Source of the DNA: Todiramphus chloris collaris
Taxonomy: Eukaryota > Chordata > Aves > Coraciiformes > Alcedinidae
Reading direction: 5' to 3'
Assembly: GCA_025345505.1 (NCBI GenBank)
Contig: JANVCC010000010.1
Coordinates: forward strand, 42,311,772 to 42,375,771
DNA length: 64,000 bases
Both the position numbers and the translations under genes were made by a program. The notes beneath the pieces are model-generated. The model was given only the letters and a program-made list of their open reading frames with translations. It made no database searches and was not told where the DNA came from. This document shows positions 50,591 to 61,520 of the stretch, piece by piece; position 1 is the stretch's first letter; every line of letters starts with the position of its first letter.

Positions 50591-52258
50591 ACAGCTAGCT
50601 ATTGCTGGCATTTCTTCTTCAGCAAACATTTGAACTTTCCTGGTTTTCCTTCAAACTACTTATATTTAATCATATAATGCAGGACTACATGGAGCCACAG
50701 AAGAGGTGGGAAATGGGTGTGTAAAAGCAATATGGGAGCAGAGATGTAAGGGAAGTAATGACAGTAGGCAGGGAGGTAAAAGCCAGTAATGGGCCTTTGA
50801 TTTGCACAGACTGATCCATGATGTTTCCAAGTAGCAATGCTCATTTGGGAAAAACATCACCTTACTTCCTTACTGCATACAAAGCAGCTGATGAGCAGAA
50901 GTGGCACCATTTACAAATGACTGTAAACCTGGTGTTGACAACAGTCTTTCATCTTAACAATTGAATAGAATTGTGCTAATATCTTTCATTAATTACAGTC
51001 TAATTTCAGGGTAGCCTCCAGATGAAATTTCAGTTTAACTGCATTGTGTTGTATCATCTTTTTTAAAAAAAATCAGTGCATTCTAAAAGAGAAAGATGAC
51101 AAATAATGAGATTTTAAAGCTCGTCTGAAGTCTTTATTTTGAATACATACTAATTAGCACGCTTCCCTGAATGGCAGATTTGGGCAGGAAACATTTTATT
51201 ACTGCAAAAGAAAACAATTTAATCGGTGCTTTCAGTGCTGAGTTTAATGCAGCTTTGACTGTGGCATTGTGGTTTGTGCCTGCTTAATGAGATTTATGCT
51301 AATGCATACAATTAGTAAACTAGCTTGATCAAACTGAGGGGTGTAAGATAAATATACTTCTAAAACTCCAAAAGCAAGGAGATTGAAGACTTAGTCTTAT
51401 CCAGTTAAATTGTGTTCTAACACATAGTTTATTTGCTGCTACCTTTAATTTTCTGAAATACTAGAAAGGAAAATGCTGATCTTGCAACCTAAGTCAAAAT
51501 AGTCTGTATGCAACTTCTTGATGGAAATTGTCTGTAAAACCTGAGGTTAATTTAATGATAAAGATGCTAAATCCTCATTTAGAAATAGAAATTATTCTAA
51601 AAATACCCAGAACTATGGAAACATGATTTTTAGTGATTTTTTCATCCTGAATCCTGAAACCCATCACTAGCTTTACTTCCCCCATCTGCTTTCTGACTTT
51701 AGCTTATTATCTTCTTGTATTTCTAGTTTCCTGTCATCTCTTGTTTGCGTTGTTTTTCCTCTTTCTTCTGTTTTCCCTCCTGTGCCATTTAATTGCAGTC
51801 TGGAAAAGAGCCAGCAAAGTGCTACAGCTAGTTTTGAAATATGCCATTGGGTACAGGCAGATAATTAGAAAGCAGGCTAACAGGATACATAATTGTTGAC
51901 ATCACTGTACCACTTTTCCCTAATGGAAGGGCTATGATGGAGTTGTTTTTTTCTCTTTGTTCATTAAGTTTTATGTAGTTTACAAGAACTTAATACTGTT
52001 GATTTCTCACTCAAATGTGGTTGAAAATAGTGAAGAATGTTAGAAATTATTAATGTGCTCCTGAAAAAAAACAGATGAGTGGACAGCAAGATCATACAAG
52101 CTTGATTAGAAACTGATCTAAACTCCTGTTTCTAAGTATGTGTAGATATTTTTCTACATTGAGCATCAATAATCAAAGAATTTCATGGAAAACACATTAG
52201 ATTGCACATAAACAACATATTGCAAATGTATATTAACAATCTAATGTCTTAATTTTAG

Positions 52259-52393
52259 CCCAAACTCATTGCAACAGCAAGTTTTGGAGTAGAACCGAAA
52301 AGGAAAGTGGAATACGTATCCCTCCTAGAAGGAGCACTGGCAAGGGTACAGAACAAACCTGATAAAGTTCTTATTTACAAGCGACCTAACTTG
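52259..52393 (+). CDS. ACSS3: ACSS3 exon 4
   Basis: 135 nt, residues 211-255, phase 0 at both ends; acceptor 'aattttag', donor TTG|GTAGGT. It begins PKLIATASFGVEPKRKVEYV and ends LIYKRPNL, matching the human PKVVVTASFGIEPGRRVEY...LIYNRPNM segment. This is the Rossmann-like subdomain before the P-loop. The charged stretch is less conserved than exons 3 and 5-7, as expected for a surface region. Confidence 0.96.
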
Positions 52394-52685
52394 GTAGGTG
52401 TACACTTACACTATGTAAACTTTCAGATGTATATGTAGTGCACATGCCTTTTCTCTTCTGCAAGTAAAATTTTTAGTTTATCTGTTGTAGTTTGTTTTTT
52501 AATTTTATGGGAGAACTTTATATTAATAAGATTGAAATAATAAATAGAATTAATGTAGCAGAGAGATTACTGTATAGAAAATTGAATAGTACTGTGCAAA
52601 AAAAGGAATAGCATCTGTTTTTTGACCTAATTCCACTTATTTAATCTGTTTTTCTTTTGTCAATTTTCTTTTGTTCAATGGGCAG
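52394..52685 (+). other. ACSS3: ACSS3 intron 4
   Basis: 292 bp, GTAGGT...GGGCAG, phase 0, with a pyrimidine-rich 3' end. No repeat or RNA gene seen. Confidence 0.95.
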
Positions 52686-52826
52686 GGCCATGTTCCACTT
52701 GTCCCAGGTCGTGATCTTGACTGGGAGGAAGAGCTTGCAAAAGCAGAGTGTTATAAATGTGTCTCTGTTCCCTCAGACCATCCGCTTTATATTCTGTATA
52801 CATCTGGAACAACAGGCTTGCCCAAG
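52686..52826 (+). CDS. ACSS3: ACSS3 exon 5: ATP-binding P-loop
   Basis: 141 nt, residues 256-302, phase 0 at both ends. It begins GHVPLVPGRDLDWEEELAKA and ends with HPLYILYTSGTTGLPK at residues 287-302; Gly303 from exon 6 completes the ANL-family motif YTSGTTGLPKG. This glycine/threonine-rich loop binds the ATP phosphates during formation of the acyl-adenylate. All motif residues are present, so adenylation competence is expected. The donor AAG|GTAAAG splits the P-loop between Lys and Gly. Confidence 0.97.
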
Positions 52827-54504
52827 GTAAAGGACTATCTGTACTCTAAGTGTCTGTGACCAACTTATTTGGAGTTCCACTTGAGAAAATACTTAATTAA
52901 AAAGGTTGAGAATGTTTGTCAGAGCTCAGTGCTATAAATGAGAAGCATTGCTAGAAACTGTTTAATCTCATTTATTCACGTTTCACTACTCTAAATTCAG
53001 TATCTAGGAATAAATCATGATTTTTTTAAACAGTAGCAATATTAAGATAAACGGTATTTATTTTAAAATATTTGTATAGTAGAAACGTTCAAGGACAGCA
53101 GAACGTCTTTTATCCTTTAATAACTTCTGTGTTTTAACTGTTTCAGATAAGCATAGTATAGTCACTTAATGGCAAGATAAGTTAATATATCACTTGTGTG
53201 ATAGTATTTATTGCTGAATAGTGTTTGCTTATTCATTATTTACATATTGGATAATCTTCCCATAGAGAAGATGTAGTGAATGGCATTACAGATTAAATAG
53301 AATTGAGCATGTTCTGAAGGCTTGTGTTACTGAACAGTTCTAAGAACATAATTTCAATGAAAATGAAAGTTTAGATTGAGTAAGTGAAAACTAACATGAG
53401 GCCATTCTTTGAAAATGTTTACTTTCAATTGTTAATTAGTCTTAACAATCTATTTTTAAAAGATCTTATTTCAAAAGCAATTTTAAGCAAATTCTTAAAG
53501 TTCTCTTTTAAAGCATAGAAGACAACCCAAATACAATTTTCTGGTGGTGGTGTTACAATCACAAATTCAGAGGCAGCATCACACATCACTGGATATGCAA
53601 ATCCTTAGGCTACTACTACAAAATTATTAATGATGTGGCCTATAAAGTTCAGAATCTATGAGGAAGTAAGGGACAGCAAATACCAGTTTTGCTGAGAAAA
53701 ATATCTTCTGCTTTTGCCTTGAATGTGGCCACTATAAAGCAACATATGTATCCTGAATTATTTAATTATATTGTCAAAAGGTCAAATACAGCAGGTGTTT
53801 TCCTTGACTTAGTTTCAAAATATAATATCTCAGAGGTAAAACTTTTAAATCCCTCTTCTAGACTAAGGCTAAGATGTTCTTTCTTTTGTACTCTTATGTA
53901 TGCTTCAGGCTAGATACCAAACCTTTCAAAAATAGATGTCTGGTTTAAGCCAATTCTCTGACATGTTTAAAAAGAGTCATTGCAGTAAGAGGGATACATT
54001 TCAAGGAGTAATTCACTCTAGTTAACTTTAGGGATCAGCTACTCCACAAGTGTTCACCTTCTCCAGTGATGGTACAGAGACCCTAGTCAATGGATTTAAA
54101 ACATGCCTAGCATTTAGGTGGCCACACTGTAAGAGGGCTAAATACTCAATCTCTTAGTTTTTGTCAACATATGTTGACTAAATATTTGTATATCTGTTAT
54201 TAATGAGAGAATTCTAGTTTTGTTAGTTATCTTCTGAAAACTATTGTCATTTAAGCCCTGGGTTGGTTTTTTTGTTTATTTGTTTTATTGTATCTTTGTT
54301 TGTTAGTTTGCTTTCCAAAATTACTTCTTTAGTGGCAATGACAGCACAAGCATGTACTTGTTGGAATGGATCCTTTTCTTAAATGAGGAGTATTGGAATA
54401 AGACAACTTTAAGTCTATTGCTGCTAAAACCTCAGAATTTCATTAAAGACAGGAATATCATTACCTTGTTCAAATGATCTTGAATACTCCATTTTCTCAT
54501 TTAG
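52827..54504 (+). other. ACSS3: ACSS3 intron 5
   Basis: 1678 bp, GTAAAG...TTTAG, phase 0. AT-rich, no mobile element recognised; a T/G-rich stretch lies near 54264-54310. The 74-codon frame at 53689-53913 is probably chance. Confidence 0.92.
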
Positions 54505-54585
54505 GGTGTTGTCAGACCAACAGGTGGCTATGCAGTTATGCTGAACTGGACAATGTCAGCTATATATGGAGTCAAACCTGGTGAG
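54505..54585 (+). CDS. ACSS3: ACSS3 exon 6
   Basis: 81 nt, residues 303-329, phase 0 at both ends. It reads GVVRPTGGYAVMLNWTM, then SAIYGVKPGE, completing the P-loop and forming the following helix that contacts the nucleotide. The human equivalent begins GVIRPTGGYAVML. Splice sites are 'catttag|GGT' and GAG|GTAAAT. Confidence 0.97.
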
Positions 54586-54670
54586 GTAAATCTGTTTAAA
54601 TGTCATGTAAAAGTTTTTGAACTCCTCTTTAAAAATTTCTCACTATGTTTATGTTTCTATTTCATTGTAG
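54586..54670 (+). other. ACSS3: ACSS3 intron 6, 85 bp
   Basis: Only 85 bp, GTAAAT...TTGTAG, with a T-rich polypyrimidine region before the acceptor. Retaining it would change the frame (85 is not a multiple of 3). Confidence 0.96.
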
Positions 54671-54766
54671 GTGTGGTGGGCAGCTTCTGATTTAGGATGG
54701 GTTGTTGGTCATTCCTACATTTGCTATGGGCCTCTCCTTCATGGGAATACTACAGTTTTGTATGAG
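54671..54766 (+). CDS. ACSS3: ACSS3 exon 7
   Basis: 96 nt, residues 330-361, phase 0 at both ends; donor GAG|GTATGA. It reads [20 protein letters not shown], then [12 protein letters not shown], the conserved block corresponding to the W-T-A-D-x-G-W-V-T-G-H-S region of acetyl-CoA synthetases, which forms part of the acyl-binding pocket. It is essentially identical to the human protein here. It is the last ACSS3 exon in the window. Confidence 0.97.
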
Positions 54767-57182
54767 GTATGATCCATTCTAAAAAGTCAGTCTCTTCTGC
54801 AGTTGATGACCCTGATGATCCTGTTTATACCTGTCTATTCTTCATGCCATATATGTTTAAATTGCGAGTCTATCTTCAGTGTTTCTACTTCTGTCTATTA
54901 CAGTAATTCTTAAGGAAAGCTTACTTCACTATCCTTCAGACTTGTCTACTTCGTCTGTGTGATTGGTGGTGATCAGTGGGGCAAGGAATTCCAGAGCAAC
55001 AGATCTAGAAATGGCAGATGGTGGAGTGTATCTGTGTTGCTGAGGCTTCAGACACAGGCTCTTAGACTATCTTTATTATGGAACTACAAGAGGATGTTGT
55101 GCTTTGTGTGTCTGGAGATGACCAGTTCTTACTGGATCTGAGTTGGAGGCAACTGGGAGCTCTGTGGTTGGAGCCAGAACTTTTAAGGAGGCTTGTCTCT
55201 TCTTTCCTCCCTCTACCACTCAAGTCTTCTGAAGCTAAGACTCAGATGACATTCGGGGCTTAGTTCTCCTTGGGGGATGAGACTCAACGGGATGGAGAGA
55301 AGACTAGTAAATTAAGAGTGTCCTGCTGCATCTTAACTTTGGTTTGTCTCAAAGAAGCAATTACGCTGCCTTATGTTATTATTTTTTTTCATAATTTAAC
55401 TATTGATTCTCAAATCATGAGGCGAGAAGATTTTTTTTGTAAAAGCATTGACATTGTTAGCTCTTAAGCATGCTGAGACTTGGTTGTCTGTATTCACTGA
55501 CATTAGGAATTCTGGGTATATCCCAACCTCTCTGACACTGTGCAGTATGACACCTGCTTAGTAATTGTTTTGACTTTTTCAGTGGTCCTAAAGGCAGAAA
55601 TTGTTTTAGCTCTGCTATTGTGGCATGCTGATCACCTTTGTTGATTTGTGGTGGTAATTAGAAACATGTGAACCATTAAGGGAAATCCAATAGTAACTCA
55701 GAGCATACACGAACTGCAAGAATATAGTGAATGTACTGCATACGGAGGGCACGAAAAAGCACACAAAACAAGCTTTGGTGACATTATGAATACAGCAATC
55801 GTTAGAGCACCATCTGTACCTAGTTCTTCTGGAGCAGGGGCGTCAGCATGACATGGTGGAAACATACTGTTTTACAGACCATCATAGGTGCAGAAGTTCT
55901 GCATAAGGGAATGGATGTTATGACTTGAACTTTCTTCATCTTCCTGCTATTACACCATACAACTGAGGATTGCTATGCTGGAACAGAGATGGGTTGCTGT
56001 GGTTTCCAGGAACAAGCATTATCAAAACATTCCTTTGGTGTTTGAACAACCAGCTAAGTTGGTATTGGTTGGCATGTGCTTCACTCTTATGAACATAGAC
56101 AACTGCTGTTGGTGGGTAGTGGGTGCTGGGATTGTGAGTTTTGAATAAATACATTTATGAATCCTGGAGGTACTGAAGAAGCATGGACGGTTGTAGTAAG
56201 GTGAGGTTGCTTGCAAAATTGTTTGGAGAGACTACAGAACTGACTATGGTGTACTGCATCCTGTTCTGAAAGTTAGAAATATACTTTACTGCTCAAAGTT
56301 CACTCTTTTTATAAACTTATAAGTGAGATTCTCACAAGTAGAAAGAAGACACCTCTTGAAGAGAGTCAAGAATCCTCAAGTCCAGAAAAGCAATGGTCAT
56401 TAGTGGTGTGTCTACATGGTATTTCATATCACAGCATTAGTGATTATGGAAATAAGTCCTCTGTCGTTGCTTATTGATTTGCTTCACAGAGTGGGTTTAG
56501 ACACGTAAATGACACCTTTACAAAGAAAGCTAAGACTGGAACTTTGCCACCTGATATTAAAGGGTAGGATCCAATAAGACTGCACTGCCATGAACTTTTC
56601 CAGAAGACATGTGCCAGAAGAAAGCTTTAAAACTGTCAGGAGCTCCCACCTTATTTGGAAGTACTTATGCTATGCAAAAGGGACAAATGCTATGTGTGAC
56701 TTTATAATTACTAGTGATCCTTAGATGTCTGCTTGTTCTGACTCTCCGTTGCTCTTTTACTTCTCCCAAACTTCTGTTGTTTTCACCAGCCCTATGTCTT
56801 TTGCTTTTCATTATTAAAATAATTCCTCTTCTCCTACTGCTACATTCTGCAGCAGTGACAACTACTGCACTGGCATCTCAGAACAATGAGCAAGAGGCAA
56901 CCTGGAGCATGATACCATGTCTTCTGAAAGGCCCAGAAGTCTCTCCAGCAGACTCACCACCCTGTTGCTACTGTCAAGCCTGCTGACAAGTGGCAGAGGG
57001 CTGAGAAGCAGTGCCACAAGTAGATGAAGACCATGTTCGTGAAGAGGTGTCAAAACAATGCTTCAGAGGTGGCACAGTATGTGTGCTGCTGCCACAGAGA
57101 TCCTGAACAAATGTCTGGGGAGGGGAAAGCACTCCACCAAACACACTGCTCACAGGGATATTCACACTCTTAGTCCCAGAAT

Positions 57183-57770
57183 CAAAACTCTGGGAGAAAA
57201 GTCCAGGGAGAAGTATGGCAAAAGTACATGTCTACATGCCTGCAACCCCCAAATGACCTCTGTGAGACAATGTGCAGGAGCATTCCCTATCTCCTATGGC
57301 AGGCAATGGGAACTTCAAAATCAGTGGTCTGGATGCCCACATCACTGAGTGAGTACTCCTTTTGTGTACATCTATTCAGCATGGGACTGTGTTTAGGAGG
57401 TTTCTGGTAGAATTATTAGGGCACTGGTGTCAGAGTTGTGGAAAGGTGGTGCGAGTCTCTGGATTGACTGTGAGAGCGGCTATGCCTTGAGAAATAGTTC
57501 CCCAGGGGCCATGAACTGTGATGGGAGTTCTGTGGAGCAACAAGCTCCATGAGAGACCACCTGCTCAATCCCAGCTCTGCCTGTGTGCCAGGTATAGTCC
57601 TGGAAATCACACAGGCCGTGAACGTGGCATGCCTCAATATCACAGCCCTCCAAGGCTTCTGCACAAATACCCAGCCACACTGTTTCTCCCTCTCAAATGC
57701 AGTATATAAAGTATGTACCCAGTGGTGGTAGTGGTGCTGGTACTTCTGTCCACACGTGAGATCCTGTCTC
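57183..57770 (-). repeat. Unclassified inverted repeat, arm 2
   Basis: Reverse-complement partner of 39385-39960. The near-identical core is 57224-57683. Outside it, homology continues on both sides at about 70-80 percent with indels: for example the region around 'gcagtatataaagtatgt' near 57699, and 'gaagtatggcaaaagtacat' near 57210. Sequence further left (about 56880-57180) may belong to the same element, but arm 1 is interrupted by a CR1 there and cannot confirm it. The 127-codon minus-strand frame (57799-57416) is shared with arm 1 over most of its length; no domain recognised. Confidence 0.85.
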
Positions 57771-58534
57771 TGCCCTGCAATCGGCTGCTTGTACAACAAA
57801 TACTATTCAGTATGATGCCATTTGTTTGAAATCAATGATTAAGGTAGTGGCTGCTGGCAGTATATTATCTGTTCTGCTGCTCTAAGTCACACTCAGGAAA
57901 GGTCCTAAAAGGGAGGGCACTGCAGGCAGGGGTCAATCATAGATGAATTAGCCAGGTTTACCCAAAACAAATGGATTGAGTGCAGCAAGGAAGTGTGTGA
58001 AGCACGCAGGTATGGAGGAGGGGAAAACTGAGGACAGAGAGAACTATTGAAAATCAGTTCCTTTTTAATCACTGCATAACATTTGCTTGATTGAAATACA
58101 TGGATGTCCAGTAGTACTCATTCCTCCCTGTCCATGCCCTTCTGAGTGCTCAGTGGGTTGATGACTATCCTCAGTGAAGGAGAAAAGTCCTGACAGAAGT
58201 GCAGTGCTGGATGCCACACATATGACAAGGAGAGGAGAGAACTGCACACACAGGTACTGCAGAAGCTGTGCTCAGTGTTTCAGTCTGAAGGAAGGTCTCA
58301 CAGATGGTTCAGACTAAATGTGATACCCTGAATTTGGAAGGTAATGGAAACATTTGCATAGTGTGCCTGTCCCACAGTGTGTTTTACATGATCAAGTGTA
58401 GATTGTAATTCCATTATGCATTCACTAAAGACGTAATTCAATTAGGCCTGTGCTGCACCATTGTCAGAGTGTACCTTACGGTGTGGAGTGCAAGCATATG
58501 CAGCACCTCTGTTATGCTCATTGTCATTAAGGAT

Positions 58535-59350
58535 ATCACAGAATCATTTAGGTTGGAAAAGACCCTTGGGATCATCATGTTCAACTATTAACCCTACTCT
58601 ACAAGTTCACCCCTAGACCACATCCCTCAACACCATATCTAAGCAAAATCCAGGGATGGCGACTCAACCACCTCCCTGGGCAGCCCATTCCAATATTTCA
58701 CCACTCTTTCTGTGAAGAATTTTTTCCTAGTGTCTAGTCTAAACCTACCTTGTTTCAGCTTGAGGCCATTCCCGCTGGTTCTGTCACTAATTACCTGAGA
58801 GAAGAGACCAGCACCAACCTCTGTACAATGTCCTTTCAGGGAGTTGTAGAGAGTGATGAGGTCTCCCCTCAGCCTCCTTTTCCTTAAACTAAACAGACCC
58901 AGCTCCTTCAAATGGTCCTCGTACGATCTCTTCTCCAGTCCCTTGACCAGCTTTGTTGCCCTCCTCTGCACCTGCTCCAGCACCTTGATATCTCTCTTGT
59001 ACTGAGGTGCCCAGAACTGGACACAGTACTCAAGGTGAGGCCTCACCAGTGCTGAGTACAGGGGGACAATCACCTCCCTACTTCTGCTGGTCACACTATT
59101 TCTAATAGAAGCCAGGATGCTGTTGGCCTTCTTTGCCACCTGGGCACACTGCTGGCTCATATTCATTCGCTTGTCAATTAGAACCTGCAAATCCCTCTTC
59201 GCAAGACAGCTCTCCAACCACACTTCCCCAGGCCTGTAGCGTTGCATGGGGTTGTTGCGGCCCAAGTACGGGACCTGGCACTTGGCCTTGTTGAAACTCA
59301 TACCATTAACAGCGATCCAGTCTATCTAAGTCTCTCTGCAGAGCCTCTCT
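58535..59350 (-). mobile_element. CR1 LINE, 3' portion of an interrupted copy
   Basis: Starts with the tail 'atcacagaatcatttaggtt' and encodes, on the minus strand, an uninterrupted 220-codon frame (59301-58639) covering the C-terminal RT region: '[19 protein letters not shown]', '[20 protein letters not shown]', '[12 protein letters not shown]'-like end. It breaks off at 'gcagagcctctct', where another CR1 is inserted, and resumes at 59749. Together the two parts make about 1.57 kb of one element. Antisense to ACSS3. Confidence 0.92.
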
Positions 59351-59748
59351 ATCATAGAATCATAGAATCATTATGGTTGGAAAGGACCTCCAGGGTCATC
59401 AGGTCCAACCTTTGTCCTAGCATTTCTCAACCACTACACCATATCCTCAAGCGCCACATCTAATCGTTCTTTAAACACCTCCAGGGATGGTGACTCCACC
59501 ACCTCCCTGGGCAGCCTGTTCCAGTGCCTAACCACCCTCTCAGTGAAGAACTTCCTCCTAATATCTAATCTAAACTTCCTCTGACGCAACTTTAGTCCAT
59601 TCCCCCTCATCCTATCATTACTAATTTGAGAGAAGAGACCAACACCAGCCTCTCTACAACCTCCTTTTAGGTAGCTGTAGAGGGCGATAAGGTCTCCTCT
59701 CAGCCTCCTCTTCTCCAGACTAAACAAACCCAGTTCCCTCAGCCGCTC
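59351..59748 (-). mobile_element. CR1 LINE nested inside another CR1
   Basis: 398 bp with its own tail of two octamer copies ('atcatagaatcatagaatca'). It runs through the 3' UTR and ORF2 C-terminus ('[20 protein letters not shown]' on the minus strand near 59700) and is 5'-truncated at 'ctcagccgctc'. The sequences on each side ('gcagagcctctct' and 'gacagatcctc') are adjacent in an uninterrupted CR1, showing that this copy inserted into an older one. No target-site duplication is evident, as is usual for CR1. Confidence 0.92.
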
Positions 59749-60505
59749 GACAGATCCTCACACAGAGTGACACACCTGCCAAACTTGATGTCATGTATGA
59801 ATTTACTGATGATAGACTCTATGTCCTCATCAAGATCATCAGTGAAGATGTTAAATAGAAATGGCCCCAGCACTGAGCCCTGAGGAACGCCACTTGTGAC
59901 CTGCTGCCAGCTGGATTTAGTACCATTGGCCACTACTCTCTGGGCCTGTCTGTCTAGCCAGTGCTTGAACGAGCAGATCATATTCTCATCCAGGTCATGA
60001 GCAGCCAGTTTTTCCATTAGAAATCTATGGGGAACAGTGTCAAATACTTTCCAGAAGTCCAGGTAGACCACATCCACAGCCTATCCCTTGTCCAGTAATT
60101 GGGTCATCTTGTTGTAAAAGGAGATCAGGTTCGTCCGGCAAGATCTGCCTTTCCTAAACCCATGCTGACTGGCCCTGATCCACTGGTTGTCCTCTATATG
60201 GCTTATAAGAGCACTCAAGATGATCTGCTCCATGACCTTTCCTGGTACCGAAGTCAGACTAACAGGTCTATAGTTACTTGGATCCTCCTTTCTCCCTTTC
60301 TTGTAGATGGGCGTCACATTTGCTAACATCTAGTCCATTGGGACCTCCCCAGTTAGCCAGGACTTGAGATAAATAATGGAAAGTGGCTTGGCGAGCACAT
60401 CTGCCATCTCTTTCAGCACCCTTGGGTGTAACCCATCTGGTCCCATAGAATTGTGTGCATCCAAGTGGCGTAGAAGGTCACTGACCACCTCCTCTTCAAT
60501 CATGA
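59749..60505 (-). mobile_element. CR1 LINE, 5' portion of the interrupted copy (RT core)
   Basis: Minus-strand frames encode the RT core in order: 'SMGPDGLHPRVLKEMADVL' (near 60430), '[20 protein letters not shown]' (near 60300), '[18 protein letters not shown]' (near 60130), '[19 protein letters not shown]' (near 60060) and '[20 protein letters not shown]' (near 59880). The catalytic box that usually reads F/Y-A-D-D appears as FIHD, so the first catalytic Asp is lost and the enzyme would be dead even without the frameshifts and the nested insertion. It is truncated at about 60505. Confidence 0.9.
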
Positions 60506-61419
60506 TAACAATCACAAATGATCGTGTTTCATCACGAATGATCATGAATGATCCTATTTCATCTTGGCAAAAAGGTGCTGGCAAATGTCATGGTTCTGTG
60601 ACCAGAGATATGGAAGATAGGGGATATAGAAACTTTCATGGTGGAGCCTATAGGAATGTGTGAACTGACATGCTACTGTCATCTGCATGAAAACAGATGA
60701 AAGTAACAGCATGACACTTCTGAGAAGTCTCTTCAGTCAAGGGAGCAAAGATCTGTAGGTTAGCTTCCTGTCAGAAAACTTAGACCTGCATTTTTAGTCC
60801 AGTGAACAAGACTAACTCTAGTCTAAAATAAACCTCAAATAACATCTTAATGGAAGAGGTAAAGAATATTGGCATTAAATGGTTTGATCTACTAATCTGC
60901 TCTAATTCACCTCACTACTTGCTGTGTAAACAAAGTCTGTGACACCATATGTGCTCGCATTCATGTTTCATGTTATTATTTCACATGGTACTAGATTTAT
61001 TTTCAACAGTGTGTGTAGTAGAAGATAGATAATTTCTCATAGAACAGCAGGTTGCGCCTAGGTGATGCCCCTGTGTGTTGCTTTGTACAAAATCCTGTTG
61101 ATCATTTTTGTAAGAGAAAAATGTAGAATAAGAAAAAAAATGCAATGTTTAAAAGCAAAGCAAATCTTGATGTCTTAAAAATGTGTTCTGGAATGTGGTC
61201 TTGTATTTGTGATTAACTTTTAACTTGTGGCTAACTTTAAAAAAAAAAAAGTGTTAAGTTTTTCTTTTGTTCATAGAAAGACTGTGGGTAGTATGTTCAG
61301 TTGTTCTATGAAATAAAAAATAAGCTTTTGTCAGGATAAAATAGTTTTTATTCCTATTCAAGATTAATTCTGTTGCAAACAAGTTCAATTTTCTGGTTTG
61401 TCTGGAAGAAGTTCCCAGC

Positions 61420-61520
61420 AGATTCATAGAATTTCAAGGCTGAGGACCACTGTGATTGACTGCTTTGATAGTCTGAATAACAAGAAGCAGAGACTTCTGG
61501 TAACAGAAATGCACATTTAT
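61420..61520 (-). mobile_element. Ancient CR1/L3-type LINE 3'-end fragment
   Basis: The stretch 'tcatagaatttcaaggctga' followed by 'ggaccactgtgattgact' and 'gtctgaataacaaga' resembles the 3' end of old amniote CR1 subfamilies, in which the tail is followed by 'aaggccagaagggaccattg'-like sequence. It is strongly diverged, so much older than the other CR1s here. Confidence 0.55.

Larger units (their letters stand above)
45616..52258 (+). other. ACSS3: ACSS3 intron 3
   Basis: 6643 bp, GTAATA...TTTTAG, phase 0. It contains an antisense CR1 (47731-49225), a TTTG-rich simple tract (50495-50590) and a candidate conserved non-coding block (51085-51330). No extra exon recognised; the 168-codon frame at 50171-50677 is mostly a product of the T/G-rich tract. 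Confidence 0.9.

Noticed and set aside
50171..50677. 168-codon open frame with a hydrophobic, Phe/Val/Cys-rich C-terminal part
   Set aside because: The hydrophobic part is encoded by a TTTG-rich simple repeat; there is no family similarity and no splice support in intron 3.
58639..59301. 220-codon minus-strand frame as a possible gene
   Set aside because: It is the C-terminal reverse-transcriptase region of a CR1 LINE.
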